Origin: Candidatus Cloacimonadota bacterium
GTDB lineage: Bacteria; Cloacimonadota; Cloacimonadia; Cloacimonadales; Cloacimonadaceae
Assembly: GCA_029781115.1 (NCBI GenBank)
Contig: JAKOXG010000011.1
Coordinates: 1-64,000 of the forward strand
DNA: 64,000 nt
Reading direction: 5' to 3'
Both the position numbers and the translations under genes were made by a program. Shown here piece after piece: positions 55,301 through 63,470 of the stretch. Each line of letters starts with the position of its first letter. Positions within the stretch are counted from its first letter, which is position 1. The notes below the pieces were generated by a model, which did not search any database, had not been told where the DNA came from, and saw only the letters and a list, made by a program, of their open reading frames with translations.

Positions 55301-55753
55301 AAACAGACCACCACCCTCAAAACCGAGATCGACGTCTATTTCCCCAGCGGCTACATCGACAACGACGAACAGCGCCTCAACATCTACCGCAGACTCAGCA
55401 CCTGTGAAGAACCCGAAGAGATAGACGAGATGCGCTTGGAGCTGGAAGACCGCTTCGGCGCTTTGCCGGATAAGGCCAGCTGGCTGCTCCACTTTTTCAA
55501 GCTCGACCTCCTGGCAAACCGCATCGGACTGAGCAGCTGCAAGGTGCAACGCAGCAAGGTCATCATGCAATGGCCTACCGACAAGATCCCAACCAAGAAA
55601 CAAATCCTGAGCTTTACCGCCAAGGTGCAACAACCCCTCAGCTTTGACGGCTCCAAAGGACTGAAGATAACGATAGAACTGGATAAAGACCTGGATTACG
55701 CCGCCCAGTTTGAAACGGCTTTGACCATCCTGGATGACTGGGAAGAAAGCTGA
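52358..55753 (+). CDS. mfd: Transcription-repair coupling factor Mfd
   Basis: The 1131-residue protein has the Mfd order of domains. The N-terminal UvrB-homology module (LPDYEILPYEERSPH, GYETQYQVGKVFETARRGGIVDIF) comes first. The RNA polymerase-interacting CarD-like domain follows near 460-520 (GDYVVHVEHGIGVFEGL). The SF2 translocase has GDVGFGKTEVAIRAAF (Walker A), TLLAEQHYRVFKER, DEEHRFGVRHKE (DExH box) and SATPIPRTLNMAL. TRG motifs are YQMRGRVGRSNRRAY and LRDLELRGAGAILGTKQSG. It removes RNA polymerase stalled at lesions and recruits UvrA. A regulatory C-terminal domain is present. Confidence 0.96.
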   Translation: MLLPLILPELDSQRFSSELLESLASSKLIQAFNMNQSARALIAAWLWQKTGKNVLIVSQDDIIAEDIWDDLCTFVGKENAHYLPDYEILPYEERSPHYSIRATRMICFNEVFKAKPAIYSLSIRALVRHIPPKDYLSKQIFTLKAGMEVDIDELSKRLFNMGYETQYQVGKVFETARRGGIVDIFSPPASKPVRLEFFGDEIVSMRFFSPNTQRSDPGDAGEITIIPARELCLDDIDPGNPFASRIMKNGFFEGIENQYGNLLSEVSTFAQYFDPAQRLILFNNFNYVLEEYQELSEQVYNQYARELKHKTKPKLTPPELMMSTEEELYQLIKPGSALLLSQSEFALPIKNTPLKASFEPQPTFGGDLDLLAAKIRENQRLKRKTFLLFDNQSQSIRTQQLLQDYEVEVNTHIGSLHTGFGIGLNGPLLWTDHEIFNAYKRKRYTPRFAPGQQITDYDALKPGDYVVHVEHGIGVFEGLKIIRLDGSDTECLVLRYANDDRVYLPTYQLDMVSKYVAEESAKPTLHRIGGVKWQNTKRKAAQQIELLAADIVRLYAERSARKGFAHKPDTDWQQQLESSFLYEDTPDQARSTAEIKADMESDTPMERLLCGDVGFGKTEVAIRAAFKAVVSGTQVGVLVPTTLLAEQHYRVFKERLVHYPVKIALLSRFRSKQMLKEEIADLASGKVDIAIGTHRLLSKDVRFKKLGLLIIDEEHRFGVRHKERLRKLQSNVDTLYMSATPIPRTLNMALAKLKEISLMQTSPKERLPIRTIITPRNAEVIKDAIRREVDRGGQVFFIHNRVQTIDHIADELRKLMPNINFAVGHAQMSDNQLEEVMNAFVNKEFQVLVSTTIVENGLDIPNANTILIDRADTFGLAQLYQMRGRVGRSNRRAYCYLLIPKGTTTEARHRLEALSQYDYLGAGFQVALRDLELRGAGAILGTKQSGVIQAIGFNYYNSLLEKAVSFSDENKPISLEEEIRPKQTTTLKTEIDVYFPSGYIDNDEQRLNIYRRLSTCEEPEEIDEMRLELEDRFGALPDKASWLLHFFKLDLLANRIGLSSCKVQRSKVIMQWPTDKIPTKKQILSFTAKVQQPLSFDGSKGLKITIELDKDLDYAAQFETALTILDDWEES

Positions 55754-55766
55754 GCCGCCCCTCTTG

Positions 55767-55790
55767 TAGCCGACGGTCGCCGAACCGCCG
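55767..55790 (+). repeat. Short palindromic repeat R4
   Basis: Related, with three mismatches in 24, to the reverse complement of bases 37-60, and to 60802-60820. The core GGTCGCCGAACCGCCG contains inverted GGT/ACC arms and looks like a REP-type element. Confidence 0.55.
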
Positions 55791-55837
55791 CATGCAGCGC
55801 AGCCGCTCACAACTCACAACTGCCAGCTCGCTGGCCC

Positions 55838-55990
55838 TCTCCTCTATAATATACACTGACGATGTTGCCTCGAGGCCAAAACCCCGGAAAAATAATCTCG
55901 TAAACGCCTGACAAGGAAAGCTATACAAAAAGGGTAAATATTTACCCACTTTTGGCGAAATAGAAATACCAGAAGAACCGCATCAATCCT
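55838..55990 (-). repeat. Dispersed repeat R1, copy D
   Basis: On the minus strand this runs from AGGATTGATGCGG to the core CATCGTCAGTGTATATTATAG AGG. Its centre is a perfect 16-base palindrome GGGTAAATATTTACCC, and GGCGTTTACGAGATTATTTTT follows. It lies in the convergent spacer between mfd and the minus-strand secreted protein (55754-56292), which holds repeats only. Confidence 0.83.
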
Positions 55991-56002
55991 GTGCCAGCGT
56001 CT

Positions 56003-56290
56003 GTAAGGTCGCTCGCCGGAGCGACCTTAACGGCACTCGTTCGAGTGCCGATGTAATATATCCGCTGCCCAAAAGCAGCGGTAAATGGTCGGTCCGGCGA
56101 CCGACCCTACATCCCATAATTCGTGTAAATTAGTGTATATTCGTGGAAAAACCCTCTATCTGTGTTCTCGCTTGTCCGAAGTCTTGGCCTCGCTTCCTGA
56201 AACACACGCAGCCTCTCTCCCTCCCTCTCTCACTCTCTCCCTCTCCGACAGGTTCGTGTATATTCGTGTTCATTCGTGGAAAAATTCAAT
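56003..56290 (+). repeat. Hairpin repeat R3, copy a
   Basis: Four consecutive hairpins: AAGGTCGCT/AGCGACCTT (56005-56028), CGGCACTCG/CGAGTGCCG (56031-56050), CCGCTGC/GCAGCGG (56062-56081) and GGTCGGTC/GACCGACC (56087-56106). Then come ATTCGTG-type short repeats, a block GTGTTCTCGCTTGTCCGAAG, a CT-rich tract and a second set of TTCGTGTATATTCGTG repeats. It aligns with 57724-57996 in the same orientation, so the gene at 56293-57618 lies between direct copies. Confidence 0.9.
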
Positions 56291-56292
56291 GG

Positions 56293-57618
56293 TCACCTCA
56301 CCAGTATCACCTTCCGCGTGGATGAATGCCCCCTGGAACGCAATTTGCACAGATAGACCCCGGCAACCGCCTGTTGACCGGAAGCTGTCTTACCATCCCA
56401 ACTGACCTCATGCTCACCAACCGGCAGCAATTCACCCTCCATCAAAGTCCGAATCAATTGCCCCTTGATATTATAGATCGACATGGTGATGGGACCATCG
56501 TCAATCTGATTGAACTTAATCTTGATACCGCCCTTGAATGGATTTGGATAGCAGGTGAGATCTAACTTGGGATCAAAGGGCACCACCGGATCATCGTTAT
56601 CAACTGGAGGACCAACGTACATACGATAGATACATAGATTGTGGGCAATATAAATATATTCACCCCAATAACAAATACCGTAAAGCTGACCTGATTGATC
56701 GGGCATATGATTTGGTTGAACAATCCACTGCCAACTAACACCATTATTAAGCGAACGAACAATGCCAGGAAAGATTTGATCATTATTATTCATTAAACCC
56801 ATAATGGCGTAAATATTATTATTTTGTCCACTTAAATAGTGACTTGTTAAACATCCTGACGATACCCCACCTGCTACCTGGCTCTGATCTGAATTAAGCC
56901 AATTAATGCCAAGATCGTCAGAATAAATAAAACCGGAGAATGTTAATGATATTAATCTTTTATTACTAACTATCACTGCTGTGGGATAAAAATCGGACAT
57001 TTCATAAAATTGCCAATTTAGACCATTAGTGCTAACTAATGCGCCATGTGGGAAGCCTGTTCCAATCACCATTAAACTTGAAGAAAAATCAGATGCCCCG
57101 GGGAAACCTCTGGTTAGTTCATAAACTAAACTCCAATTTTGACCACCATCTAGGGTTCGATAAACCCTGAACCCATCAAAACCAAACAGTGGATAAAAAA
57201 CAAGATAACCTTCTTGTTCACTCACAAATTGAATATTCCGGACTAAACATTGAACAGATTGTTGTTCTATTTGTTCAAACTTAGTCCAATTTTGGCCACC
57301 ATCACCAGTTTTATACAAAACTGGTTGCATAATATGGTTACCAATAAAGCCCCCACAATAACCGATAGATGAAGAAATCATCCAAACAGTCTTGAGGTGT
57401 AAAGAATCACAATCAGCAACCATAATATTTTGAAAATCTACTCCATTAACAGATTTAACAAAATATTTGTAGCCGACGCCATAAATCATACCGGCTGACG
57501 CTCTCAATATTTGTAACTGTTCAACTGCAGAAGTATATTGCAACTCCCAGTTGCCATTATTAGCAAATGAAAACTGATATGTGATCAACAAGATCACAAG
57601 GATTAGTAACTTCTTCAT
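56293..57618 (-). CDS. Secreted beta-propeller-like (Ycf48/BNR) protein with sorting domain
   Basis: The 441-residue protein has a signal peptide (KKLLILVILLITYQFSFA). A repetitive beta region of about 25-345 contains Asp-box-like turns (KTGDGGQNWTKF, RTLDGGQNWSLV, LNNGVSWQW) typical of BNR/Ycf48-like propellers. The last ~85 residues are the sorting/FlgD-like tail (LTCYPNPFKGGIKIKF, IYNIKGQLIRTL, SWDGKTASGQQAVAGVYL, STRKVILVR). The propeller part is strikingly AT-rich compared with the tail and with neighbouring genes, suggesting acquisition of the propeller from elsewhere. The gene is bracketed by R3 direct repeats. The substrate or role is unknown. Confidence 0.83.
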   Translation of the reverse strand: MKKLLILVILLITYQFSFANNGNWELQYTSAVEQLQILRASAGMIYGVGYKYFVKSVNGVDFQNIMVADCDSLHLKTVWMISSSIGYCGGFIGNHIMQPVLYKTGDGGQNWTKFEQIEQQSVQCLVRNIQFVSEQEGYLVFYPLFGFDGFRVYRTLDGGQNWSLVYELTRGFPGASDFSSSLMVIGTGFPHGALVSTNGLNWQFYEMSDFYPTAVIVSNKRLISLTFSGFIYSDDLGINWLNSDQSQVAGGVSSGCLTSHYLSGQNNNIYAIMGLMNNNDQIFPGIVRSLNNGVSWQWIVQPNHMPDQSGQLYGICYWGEYIYIAHNLCIYRMYVGPPVDNDDPVVPFDPKLDLTCYPNPFKGGIKIKFNQIDDGPITMSIYNIKGQLIRTLMEGELLPVGEHEVSWDGKTASGQQAVAGVYLCKLRSRGHSSTRKVILVR

Positions 57619-57723
57619 TGGGCATCTCCTCAGGTTTTGTCAACTGGAACCTTTATCCACAAAAGCAGAGATTTCGTCAAGTCATATTTTGGCGTTGGGG
57701 TTTTGGCATGCGTCAGTACTGAT

Positions 57724-57996
57724 GGTAGGGTCGCTCGCCGAAGCGACCTTAACGGCACTCGTTCGAGTGCCGATGTAATATATCCGCTGCCCTAAAGCAG
57801 CGGTAAATGGTCGGTCCGGCGACCGACCCTACACCCATAATTCGTGTCAATTCGTGTAATTCTTGGGAAAAACCCTTCTATTTGTGTTCTCGCTTGTCCG
57901 AAGTCTTGGCCTCGCTTCCTGAAACACACGCAGCCTCTCACTCCCTCCCTCTCCGACAGGTTCGTGTTAATCCGTGTGCATCCGTGGAAAATTCAG
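57724..57996 (+). repeat. Hairpin repeat R3, copy b
   Basis: Second copy of R3 with the same four hairpins in the same order and the same ATTCGTG-type and CT-rich parts. The CT tract is shorter than in copy a. It occupies most of the divergent spacer 57619-58202. Confidence 0.9.
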
Positions 57997-58202
57997 AAAG
58001 CGGCGGTATGGCAAGCGACCATACCAGCCACGCATCTTCAAAGCCTGCTTCAGCTCATAACACCTAACACCTAAAACCTAACACCTCGCCGAAGGCACTC
58101 ATGAAATAAAACTTGACATAATATGAAATCCGGATTTCACTGCACGAGTCAGCTTTGAGCTTAACACTCTCAGGCTGCACAGAAATTTTGCGAGGTTGGA
58201 TC
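57997..58202. other. Upstream region of the C10 protease gene
   Basis: Contains a REP-like hairpin (GGTATGG 58005-58011 with CCATACC 58019-58025, related to bases 18-35). A short tandem ACACCTAA/ACACCTAAA tract follows at 58058-58086. A TTGACATAATATG segment near 58112 could be a -35 region. No gene is seen. Confidence 0.5.
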
Positions 58203-60791
58203 ATGAGAAAGTTGGTATTATTGACACTACTATTGGCTGTCGCCAACAGCCTGCTTCCCGGCGTTCCGATTACGGCCGCTCAGGCAGTGCGTGCGGCTAA
58301 TCACTGGTGGGCCTACAATTCCGGTGCCGGCGCTCCTCTCAAGGTTGCAGATGTCCGGAGCTTGGAGCGTGAGGGTTGTCCGCTGATATGGTTAATCCGT
58401 GCTGAAAATGGAGGCTTTGTTTTAATCTCAGGTGATGATGCGGCGCTTCCCATCTTGGGTTATGACCTCCAATCTCAGTTCAATTACCCGATTGATTCTC
58501 CCGCTGTGGCCGCCTGGATCGAAGCTCTGCTGGACGAGCTTTGGGAGATCCGAACTAAAAACCTGGACAACAGCGAAACCAAGGCTGAATGGGACACTCT
58601 GTTGGAGAGCACCTTGCCTGACAGGAGCCAATCCAGAAGCGTTGCCCCGCTGATCACTACGCAATGGGATCAGGGCGTGCCCTACAATATCCTGTGCCCG
58701 GAGGATGCGGAAGGCCCGGGTGGTCACGTCTGGGCGGGCTGCACGGCCGTCGCCATGGCTCAGGTGATGAGATACTGGGCTTGTCCCCTGCAGGGTAGCG
58801 GCTCCCATAGCTATTATGCCGGAAGCTACGGAGTGCTTTCAGCGAATTTTGGTCAGACCACTTACAACTGGAGTAATATGCCTGACACCTGCCCTGCTGG
58901 CAATATGGATATCCCGCTGCTACTTTACCATTGCGGTGTTTCGACCAACATGCAATACAGTCCCGTCGGCTCCGGTGCTTCTCTTGGCAATGCTGCCAAT
59001 GCATTATCACAATACTTCAGCTATGCTCCCTGCACCTATACTCAGAGAATGCACTACTCTCAAAATGACTGGAACACCATGTTGCGTGCCAATCTGGATG
59101 CTGGGCGTCCCATTGTCTACGCAGCTCGTAGCAATACATCAGGACATGCTTTCAACTTGGACGGCTATCAAAACGATGACTATTTCCACTTTAACTGGGG
59201 CTGGGGAGGCGAATGTAACGGTTACTTTTACCTCGACAACCTCAATCCCGGCACTCACAGCTATAACAATGATCACGAAGCGATTCTGAATATCCACCCC
59301 GCTACGGCAACAGTACAAGTAAGTGGCAGAGTGGTCAGCACTGAAAACAACAACTGTGGTATAGCTGAAGCATCAATCCTTATCATCGGTGATGACGTTT
59401 TCATGGGAACTTCTGACAATAATGGCTACTTCAGATTCTACGGTGTGACGGTAAACAGTGCCTTCGATTACCTCATCACCGCACCCGGACACCAAGATTA
59501 CTTCGGAAGCTTCAATACCACCACGACCAATCTGGACTTGGGAGTGATACCTCTTGCGGATTTGACGTTAATCAGCCCTCAGAATGTGGGTGTTAGCATC
59601 TTGCCCGCCAACGATGCCAGCATCGTATCCTGGAGCTGGAGTCAGGGAGACAGTAAGACTCACCTGTCTAAGCAGAAATCAGCATCCACAAAAGCGCAAA
59701 CCGGCTTTATCATCTACCGGATGCAGCCCTCACAACAGCCCTCACCTGATACCTGGACCTACCTGACCAGAGTGCCCGCCAGCGTCCGCAACTATCTGGA
59801 CACTGGCTGGAACAACCTACCCGCAGGTGAACACATCTATGCCGTTGCTACCCAATATAATAACGTAAGTGAATCCGAACCTGCATTTTCGCCCGTTGTT
59901 CAGCGCTTTACAGACGGACGCATCCTCGGAAACATCAGTAACTCCGGCGGAGAACCCATTGAAGCTGCGCTGTTGTCCGTTCCCGCCAACGCTGGCTTCG
60001 GCCCCTTTGAAGCGCTGAGCGACTCAAGCGGCAACTACTGCATCCCAGCAGTCCGCTATGGCTCCCACACTCTCACCTGCAGCCACCCCGATTATCAAAG
60101 CAGCAGCATCAGCATCACCATCATCGCCAACCAGGACACCCATCAGGATTTTGTGCTGACGACCATGCTGCCACCTACAGGGGTGCAGGCGACCCTGCTG
60201 CCGGCTACGGATGGAGGCCAGGATCAGGTTCTCATCACCTGGCAACACCCGGATTGGTCACAGGACCGCCAGTTACTTGGCTTTAAACTCTGGAGATTGA
60301 AACAGACCGATATTGCCGATCCCGACCTGTGGATTCCGCTCAATGCTGAGCCTGTTGATTCACTCAGCAGCTACGATCCGCTCTGGCCACCCTCTCAGGA
60401 TGCTGACTATCAATATGCGGTTGCGGCTGTGTATGATCAGGAGAACATCTCCGACTTCGCACTCAGCAACGTCATTCATCACACCTCCGATCAGGATGAT
60501 CCCAGCTTGCCCGCTGCATCCATCAGTATCAGCGCCAGACCCAATCCCTTCAAACCGGCCACTACTCTTGAGTTTAGCCTGGCAAAAGCGGGCTGCGTGC
60601 GTTTGGAAATCTATAACTGTCGAGGGCAAAAGGTGAGAACCCTGGTCAATGGTGTGTTTACACACGGAGAGCACCAAGTAAGCTGGGATGGCAAAGACGC
60701 CTCCGGAAAACAGCTCGGTTCCGGGATTTACCTCCTGCGCTTTAGCAGCGGGAAAGAGCAGCAGGTGCTCAAGCTGGTGTTGATGAAGTAG
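58203..60791 (+). CDS. Secreted C10 (streptopain-like) cysteine protease with sorting domain
   Basis: The ATG at 58203 gives a signal peptide (RKLVLLTLLLAVANSLLPG) and 862 residues. Residues about 20-145 form a streptopain-type inhibitory propeptide (FVLISGDDAALPILGYD). The C10 catalytic domain follows, with nucleophile Cys180 in VWAGCTAVAMAQVM and His315 in SGHAFNLDGYQ, then YFHFNWGWGG. Next come a carboxypeptidase-regulatory-like domain at about 395-455, FN3-like modules, another regulatory-like domain, and the sorting/FlgD-like tail (ARPNPFKPATTLEF, IYNCRGQKVRTL, SWDGKDASGKQL). C10 proteases are extracellular peptidases activated by propeptide removal. It probably supplies peptides for amino acid fermentation. 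Confidence 0.93.
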   Translation: MRKLVLLTLLLAVANSLLPGVPITAAQAVRAANHWWAYNSGAGAPLKVADVRSLEREGCPLIWLIRAENGGFVLISGDDAALPILGYDLQSQFNYPIDSPAVAAWIEALLDELWEIRTKNLDNSETKAEWDTLLESTLPDRSQSRSVAPLITTQWDQGVPYNILCPEDAEGPGGHVWAGCTAVAMAQVMRYWACPLQGSGSHSYYAGSYGVLSANFGQTTYNWSNMPDTCPAGNMDIPLLLYHCGVSTNMQYSPVGSGASLGNAANALSQYFSYAPCTYTQRMHYSQNDWNTMLRANLDAGRPIVYAARSNTSGHAFNLDGYQNDDYFHFNWGWGGECNGYFYLDNLNPGTHSYNNDHEAILNIHPATATVQVSGRVVSTENNNCGIAEASILIIGDDVFMGTSDNNGYFRFYGVTVNSAFDYLITAPGHQDYFGSFNTTTTNLDLGVIPLADLTLISPQNVGVSILPANDASIVSWSWSQGDSKTHLSKQKSASTKAQTGFIIYRMQPSQQPSPDTWTYLTRVPASVRNYLDTGWNNLPAGEHIYAVATQYNNVSESEPAFSPVVQRFTDGRILGNISNSGGEPIEAALLSVPANAGFGPFEALSDSSGNYCIPAVRYGSHTLTCSHPDYQSSSISITIIANQDTHQDFVLTTMLPPTGVQATLLPATDGGQDQVLITWQHPDWSQDRQLLGFKLWRLKQTDIADPDLWIPLNAEPVDSLSSYDPLWPPSQDADYQYAVAAVYDQENISDFALSNVIHHTSDQDDPSLPAASISISARPNPFKPATTLEFSLAKAGCVRLEIYNCRGQKVRTLVNGVFTHGEHQVSWDGKDASGKQLGSGIYLLRFSSGKEQQVLKLVLMK

Positions 60792-60801
60792 GGGGTGTAT
60801 G

Positions 60802-60820
60802 GGCGGTCGCTGAACCGCCG
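60802..60820 (+). repeat. Short palindromic repeat R4
   Basis: GGCGGTCGCTGAACCGCCG with GGCGGT/ACCGCC arms, related to 55767-55790 and 37-60. It lies just after the C10 protease stop and could double as a transcript-end hairpin, though no T run follows. Confidence 0.55.
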
Positions 60821-60892
60821 CTTCCCAAGTAGTCAGTCGCTGCGCTGGTTTTGGGGATGTGCGTACTCCTGTCGGCATTCACAGCGATAACA

Positions 60893-61573
60893 TCATTTTT
60901 TACGGCAGGCAAAGCAAGCCACTGCCTTGATGTTGGTTATCTCTACCTCTGCATAAGTGTTTTTGAGCCTCTTCTTCAGGCTGCCCATGGTCTCTTGAGG
61001 CGGGCTCATGAACTTCAGCCGTTGGTAGACGTTGCGGATAATCCAATCCGTTCTTCTTTGACGGCCTGACACATACATACAGCCGCAGAAAATGCCACCG
61101 GGTTTCAGCACCCTAAGGCACTCCTGGTGCGCAGCTTCCTTGTCTGGGAACACATGAAAACCGTTCATTGAAAGGACAATATCAAAGCTATCGCTCTCAA
61201 AAGGAAGCTTGCCCACGTCTCCCTGTTGAAAGGCAACATTCTCTATTCCCATATTCTTTGCTCTTTTTTCTGCCAGGGCCATCATGTCCGGCGAGTAGTC
61301 CAAGCAGACGATGTCCGCATCAGCGAGTGTCTGGTAAAAAGGCATAGTGATCACGCCCGTTCCCACCGGCACTTCCAGCAGGCGTCCTGAAAACCCCTCC
61401 GGGATAGCTGAGATCGCCTGCAATTGGTATTCTGTGCATTCTTCTTTATTCATATTCCAGACCAAGCGGCAGACTAACTTGCCGATGAGTGTATCGCAGG
61501 TTAGCATTCCATCGTAGAAGCTGTTTTTGCCGGTGAAGCGGTAAGCATTTTGGATCATTTCTTTGCGCTCCAT
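60893..61573 (-). CDS. Class I SAM-dependent methyltransferase
   Basis: The 226-residue protein is a Methyltransf_11/UbiE-like enzyme. Motif I is unusual, LLEVPVGTG instead of xLDxGxGxG, followed by VCLDYSPDMMALAEKRA, GDVGKLPFESDSFDIVLSMNGFHVF and LRVLKPGGIFCGCMYV. The Val-Pro in motif I occurs in a subgroup of class I methyltransferases. The substrate is unknown. It lies one base downstream of the SRPBCC gene, so the two are an operon, possibly acting on a hydrophobic small molecule. Confidence 0.86.
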   Translation of the reverse strand: MERKEMIQNAYRFTGKNSFYDGMLTCDTLIGKLVCRLVWNMNKEECTEYQLQAISAIPEGFSGRLLEVPVGTGVITMPFYQTLADADIVCLDYSPDMMALAEKRAKNMGIENVAFQQGDVGKLPFESDSFDIVLSMNGFHVFPDKEAAHQECLRVLKPGGIFCGCMYVSGRQRRTDWIIRNVYQRLKFMSPPQETMGSLKKRLKNTYAEVEITNIKAVACFACRKK

Positions 61574-61574
61574 G

Positions 61575-62096
61575 CTAAAGCCCCCTTTTCTTCAGTTTAT
61601 CGATCGGGATGCGCTCCGGATACCTGTTTTCCGTGAGAATGTCATACAAATACTTGTTGTCCAAGATCATATCGTCTCGTATCAACTGCCAGTTGGCTTT
61701 CTTTCTGTAGAGGATTTTGAAGATGATAAAGTTTATTATGCTGCCGATTATGGGAGTCGTCAGTCCAAAGGATTCCGTGTGGCTAAAGTGGCAGCCTGCT
61801 TCGGTTCTTTTGCCTTCAAATGTGATGAAGGCTGTTTTCTTGTCGCTTTGGAAGACAAATCTGAAGCGGTTTTCATCTCTATAACTCTCGATGATCGTGC
61901 CTGTCACATCATAATCCATACCCATCACGATTTCATAGAACCTCACCCTGCTCCCCGCATTGATGCTCCCGTCGAAGAGCTCGCATTCCAGATGGTAAGG
62001 GCTCCATTTCACAAATTCTTCCTCGAAATTGTCCGCCCATGCACACAGGCTTTCAAAAGGAACAGGGATGCTGATCTGTTCGTTTAAAGTAATCAT
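61575..62096 (-). CDS. SRPBCC-like (START/Bet v1 fold) protein
   Basis: The ATG at 62096 (GGAGG six bases upstream) gives 173 residues. The protein looks like an SRPBCC ligand-binding protein: ISIPVPFESLCAWADNFEEEFVKWSP at the start, SRVRFYEIVMGMDYDVTGTI in the middle, and a long C-terminal helix region (IIGSIINFIIFKILYRKKANWQ) forming the cavity lid. Such proteins bind lipids or aromatic compounds, or act as cyclases. It is followed by a methyltransferase gene. No exact family name can be given. Confidence 0.75.
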   Translation of the reverse strand: MITLNEQISIPVPFESLCAWADNFEEEFVKWSPYHLECELFDGSINAGSRVRFYEIVMGMDYDVTGTIIESYRDENRFRFVFQSDKKTAFITFEGKRTEAGCHFSHTESFGLTTPIIGSIINFIIFKILYRKKANWQLIRDDMILDNKYLYDILTENRYPERIPIDKLKKRGL

Positions 62097-62426
62097 CGTA
62101 TCCTCCTCTGATAATTGAGTCTCCAATGTTGATCTGCACTGTGGGCATTGTTTTACCGCTGGGCATACAAGTCAAGCAGTTTCTCACCCCTGAACAGGTT
62201 GCCGCAACCGGCTCAATCAGTCCCAGCCATTCTACTTTAGCACAATTTGCACCTCGGTCGCCAAAAGATGCTTGACAGATAATTGTTGTTTTAAGATAAT
62301 GCATCCGTCGTGTTTTTACTGGACGTAAGCAACAAGGTTTTAAAATTAACTTAAGATAAATTTGCAGAGCTGATGCTGGATTTCAACCCGGCATCACGAT
62401 ACCTTAACATGTATTGGAGGTACAAA
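62097..62426. other. Divergent spacer before the SUMF1-fold genes
   Basis: About 330 bases without a gene or any of the repeats R1-R4. GGAGG (62416-62420) marks the start of the following lipoprotein gene. Confidence 0.5.
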
Positions 62427-63356
62427 ATGCGTAAGATGAGATTGGTTCTGATCTTTGTTGCTGCTGTTATGCTGTTTGTAACGGCTACGAGTTGTGAAAA
62501 GACCACCGAGCCCAAGGTTACGCCCGGTAAGATGATCCGCGTCCCCGGCGGCACTTTCACTATGGGCAATACCAGAGGTGTGGTGGATGAATATGGGGAT
62601 GAATATGATGATGAACTGCCGACGCACAGCGTCACGCTGAACACTTTTTATATCGGCAAGTATCTGGTGACCCAGGCGGAATACTCCAAATACATGCAGC
62701 CAGGATCGCCTTGGAAAGCCAAATTTGGCCTGGGAAAGAACTATCCCGCCTACAATGTCTCCTGGTATGCAGCCATCAAATACTGCAACCTGCGCAGCAT
62801 TGCAGAAGGTCTGACTCCCTGCTACACGCTGCTTGGAAGCACAAATCCCGCTGACTGGGGAGAAATTCCTGATGATGACTATGATCCAGACATCAGTACT
62901 TGGGACGAAGTCATCTGCGACTTTCACGCCAACGGCTACAGATTGCCCACCGAGGCGGAATGGGAATATGCCGCCCGCGGAGCTACCAACAACCCTGATT
63001 ATCTTTACAGCGGTTCAGACGATCCCGACGCCGTGGCCTGCTATGGCAATGCAGATGAGGTGGGTTGGGGCAGCCGTCCTGTCGGATCCAAAGCCCCTAA
63101 CGGGCTCAAAATTTACGACATGAGCGGCAACATCGAGGAATGGTGCTGGGATTGGTATCACTGGAGATACTACGAAGACAGCCCGCAGGACAATCCTACC
63201 GGTGCAAGCCAAGCAGAATCCTGGGAACGGGTTGCCCGTGGCGGTTGCTGGATTTTCGTTGAGGAAGCCTGTCGTGTATCCAAGCGTTCGGGCAACGATC
63301 CATCCAACATCACCCTAATCAACGGTTTCCGTCTCTGCAGATCAAGTATTGACTGA
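62427..63356 (+). CDS. SUMF1-fold (FGE-sulfatase domain) lipoprotein
   Basis: The ATG at 62427 follows GGAGG and gives 309 residues. A signal peptide ends TATSC (Cys23), so the protein is a lipoprotein. The mature part is a formylglycine-generating-enzyme-like domain: MIRVPGGTFTMGNT, PTHSVTLNTFYIGKYLVTQAEY, YPAYNVSWYAAIKYCN, GYRLPTEAEWEYAARG, SGNIEEWCWDWYH and RVARGGCWI...RVSKRSG, ending GFRLCRSS. The active-site cysteine pair of true FGEs is not evident, so it is probably a binding or structural module rather than a sulfatase activator. A paralogue follows in tandem after 114 bases with a near-identical leader and signal peptide. Confidence 0.9.
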   Translation: MRKMRLVLIFVAAVMLFVTATSCEKTTEPKVTPGKMIRVPGGTFTMGNTRGVVDEYGDEYDDELPTHSVTLNTFYIGKYLVTQAEYSKYMQPGSPWKAKFGLGKNYPAYNVSWYAAIKYCNLRSIAEGLTPCYTLLGSTNPADWGEIPDDDYDPDISTWDEVICDFHANGYRLPTEAEWEYAARGATNNPDYLYSGSDDPDAVACYGNADEVGWGSRPVGSKAPNGLKIYDMSGNIEEWCWDWYHWRYYEDSPQDNPTGASQAESWERVARGGCWIFVEEACRVSKRSGNDPSNITLINGFRLCRSSID

Positions 63357-63470
63357 CGCCGATCCGGCTCACGACTTCAAATTGGTATTCATGCCTTGCT
63401 CAAGCGGTTGCCATGCCACTTGAACAGGTTTTCACCGCTATAAAAACCATAGCACTAATGGAGGTACAAA

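Noticed and set aside
56003-58030. Repeated hairpins considered as a CRISPR array
   Set aside because: The units are different palindromes and not one repeat with regular unique spacers; no cas genes.
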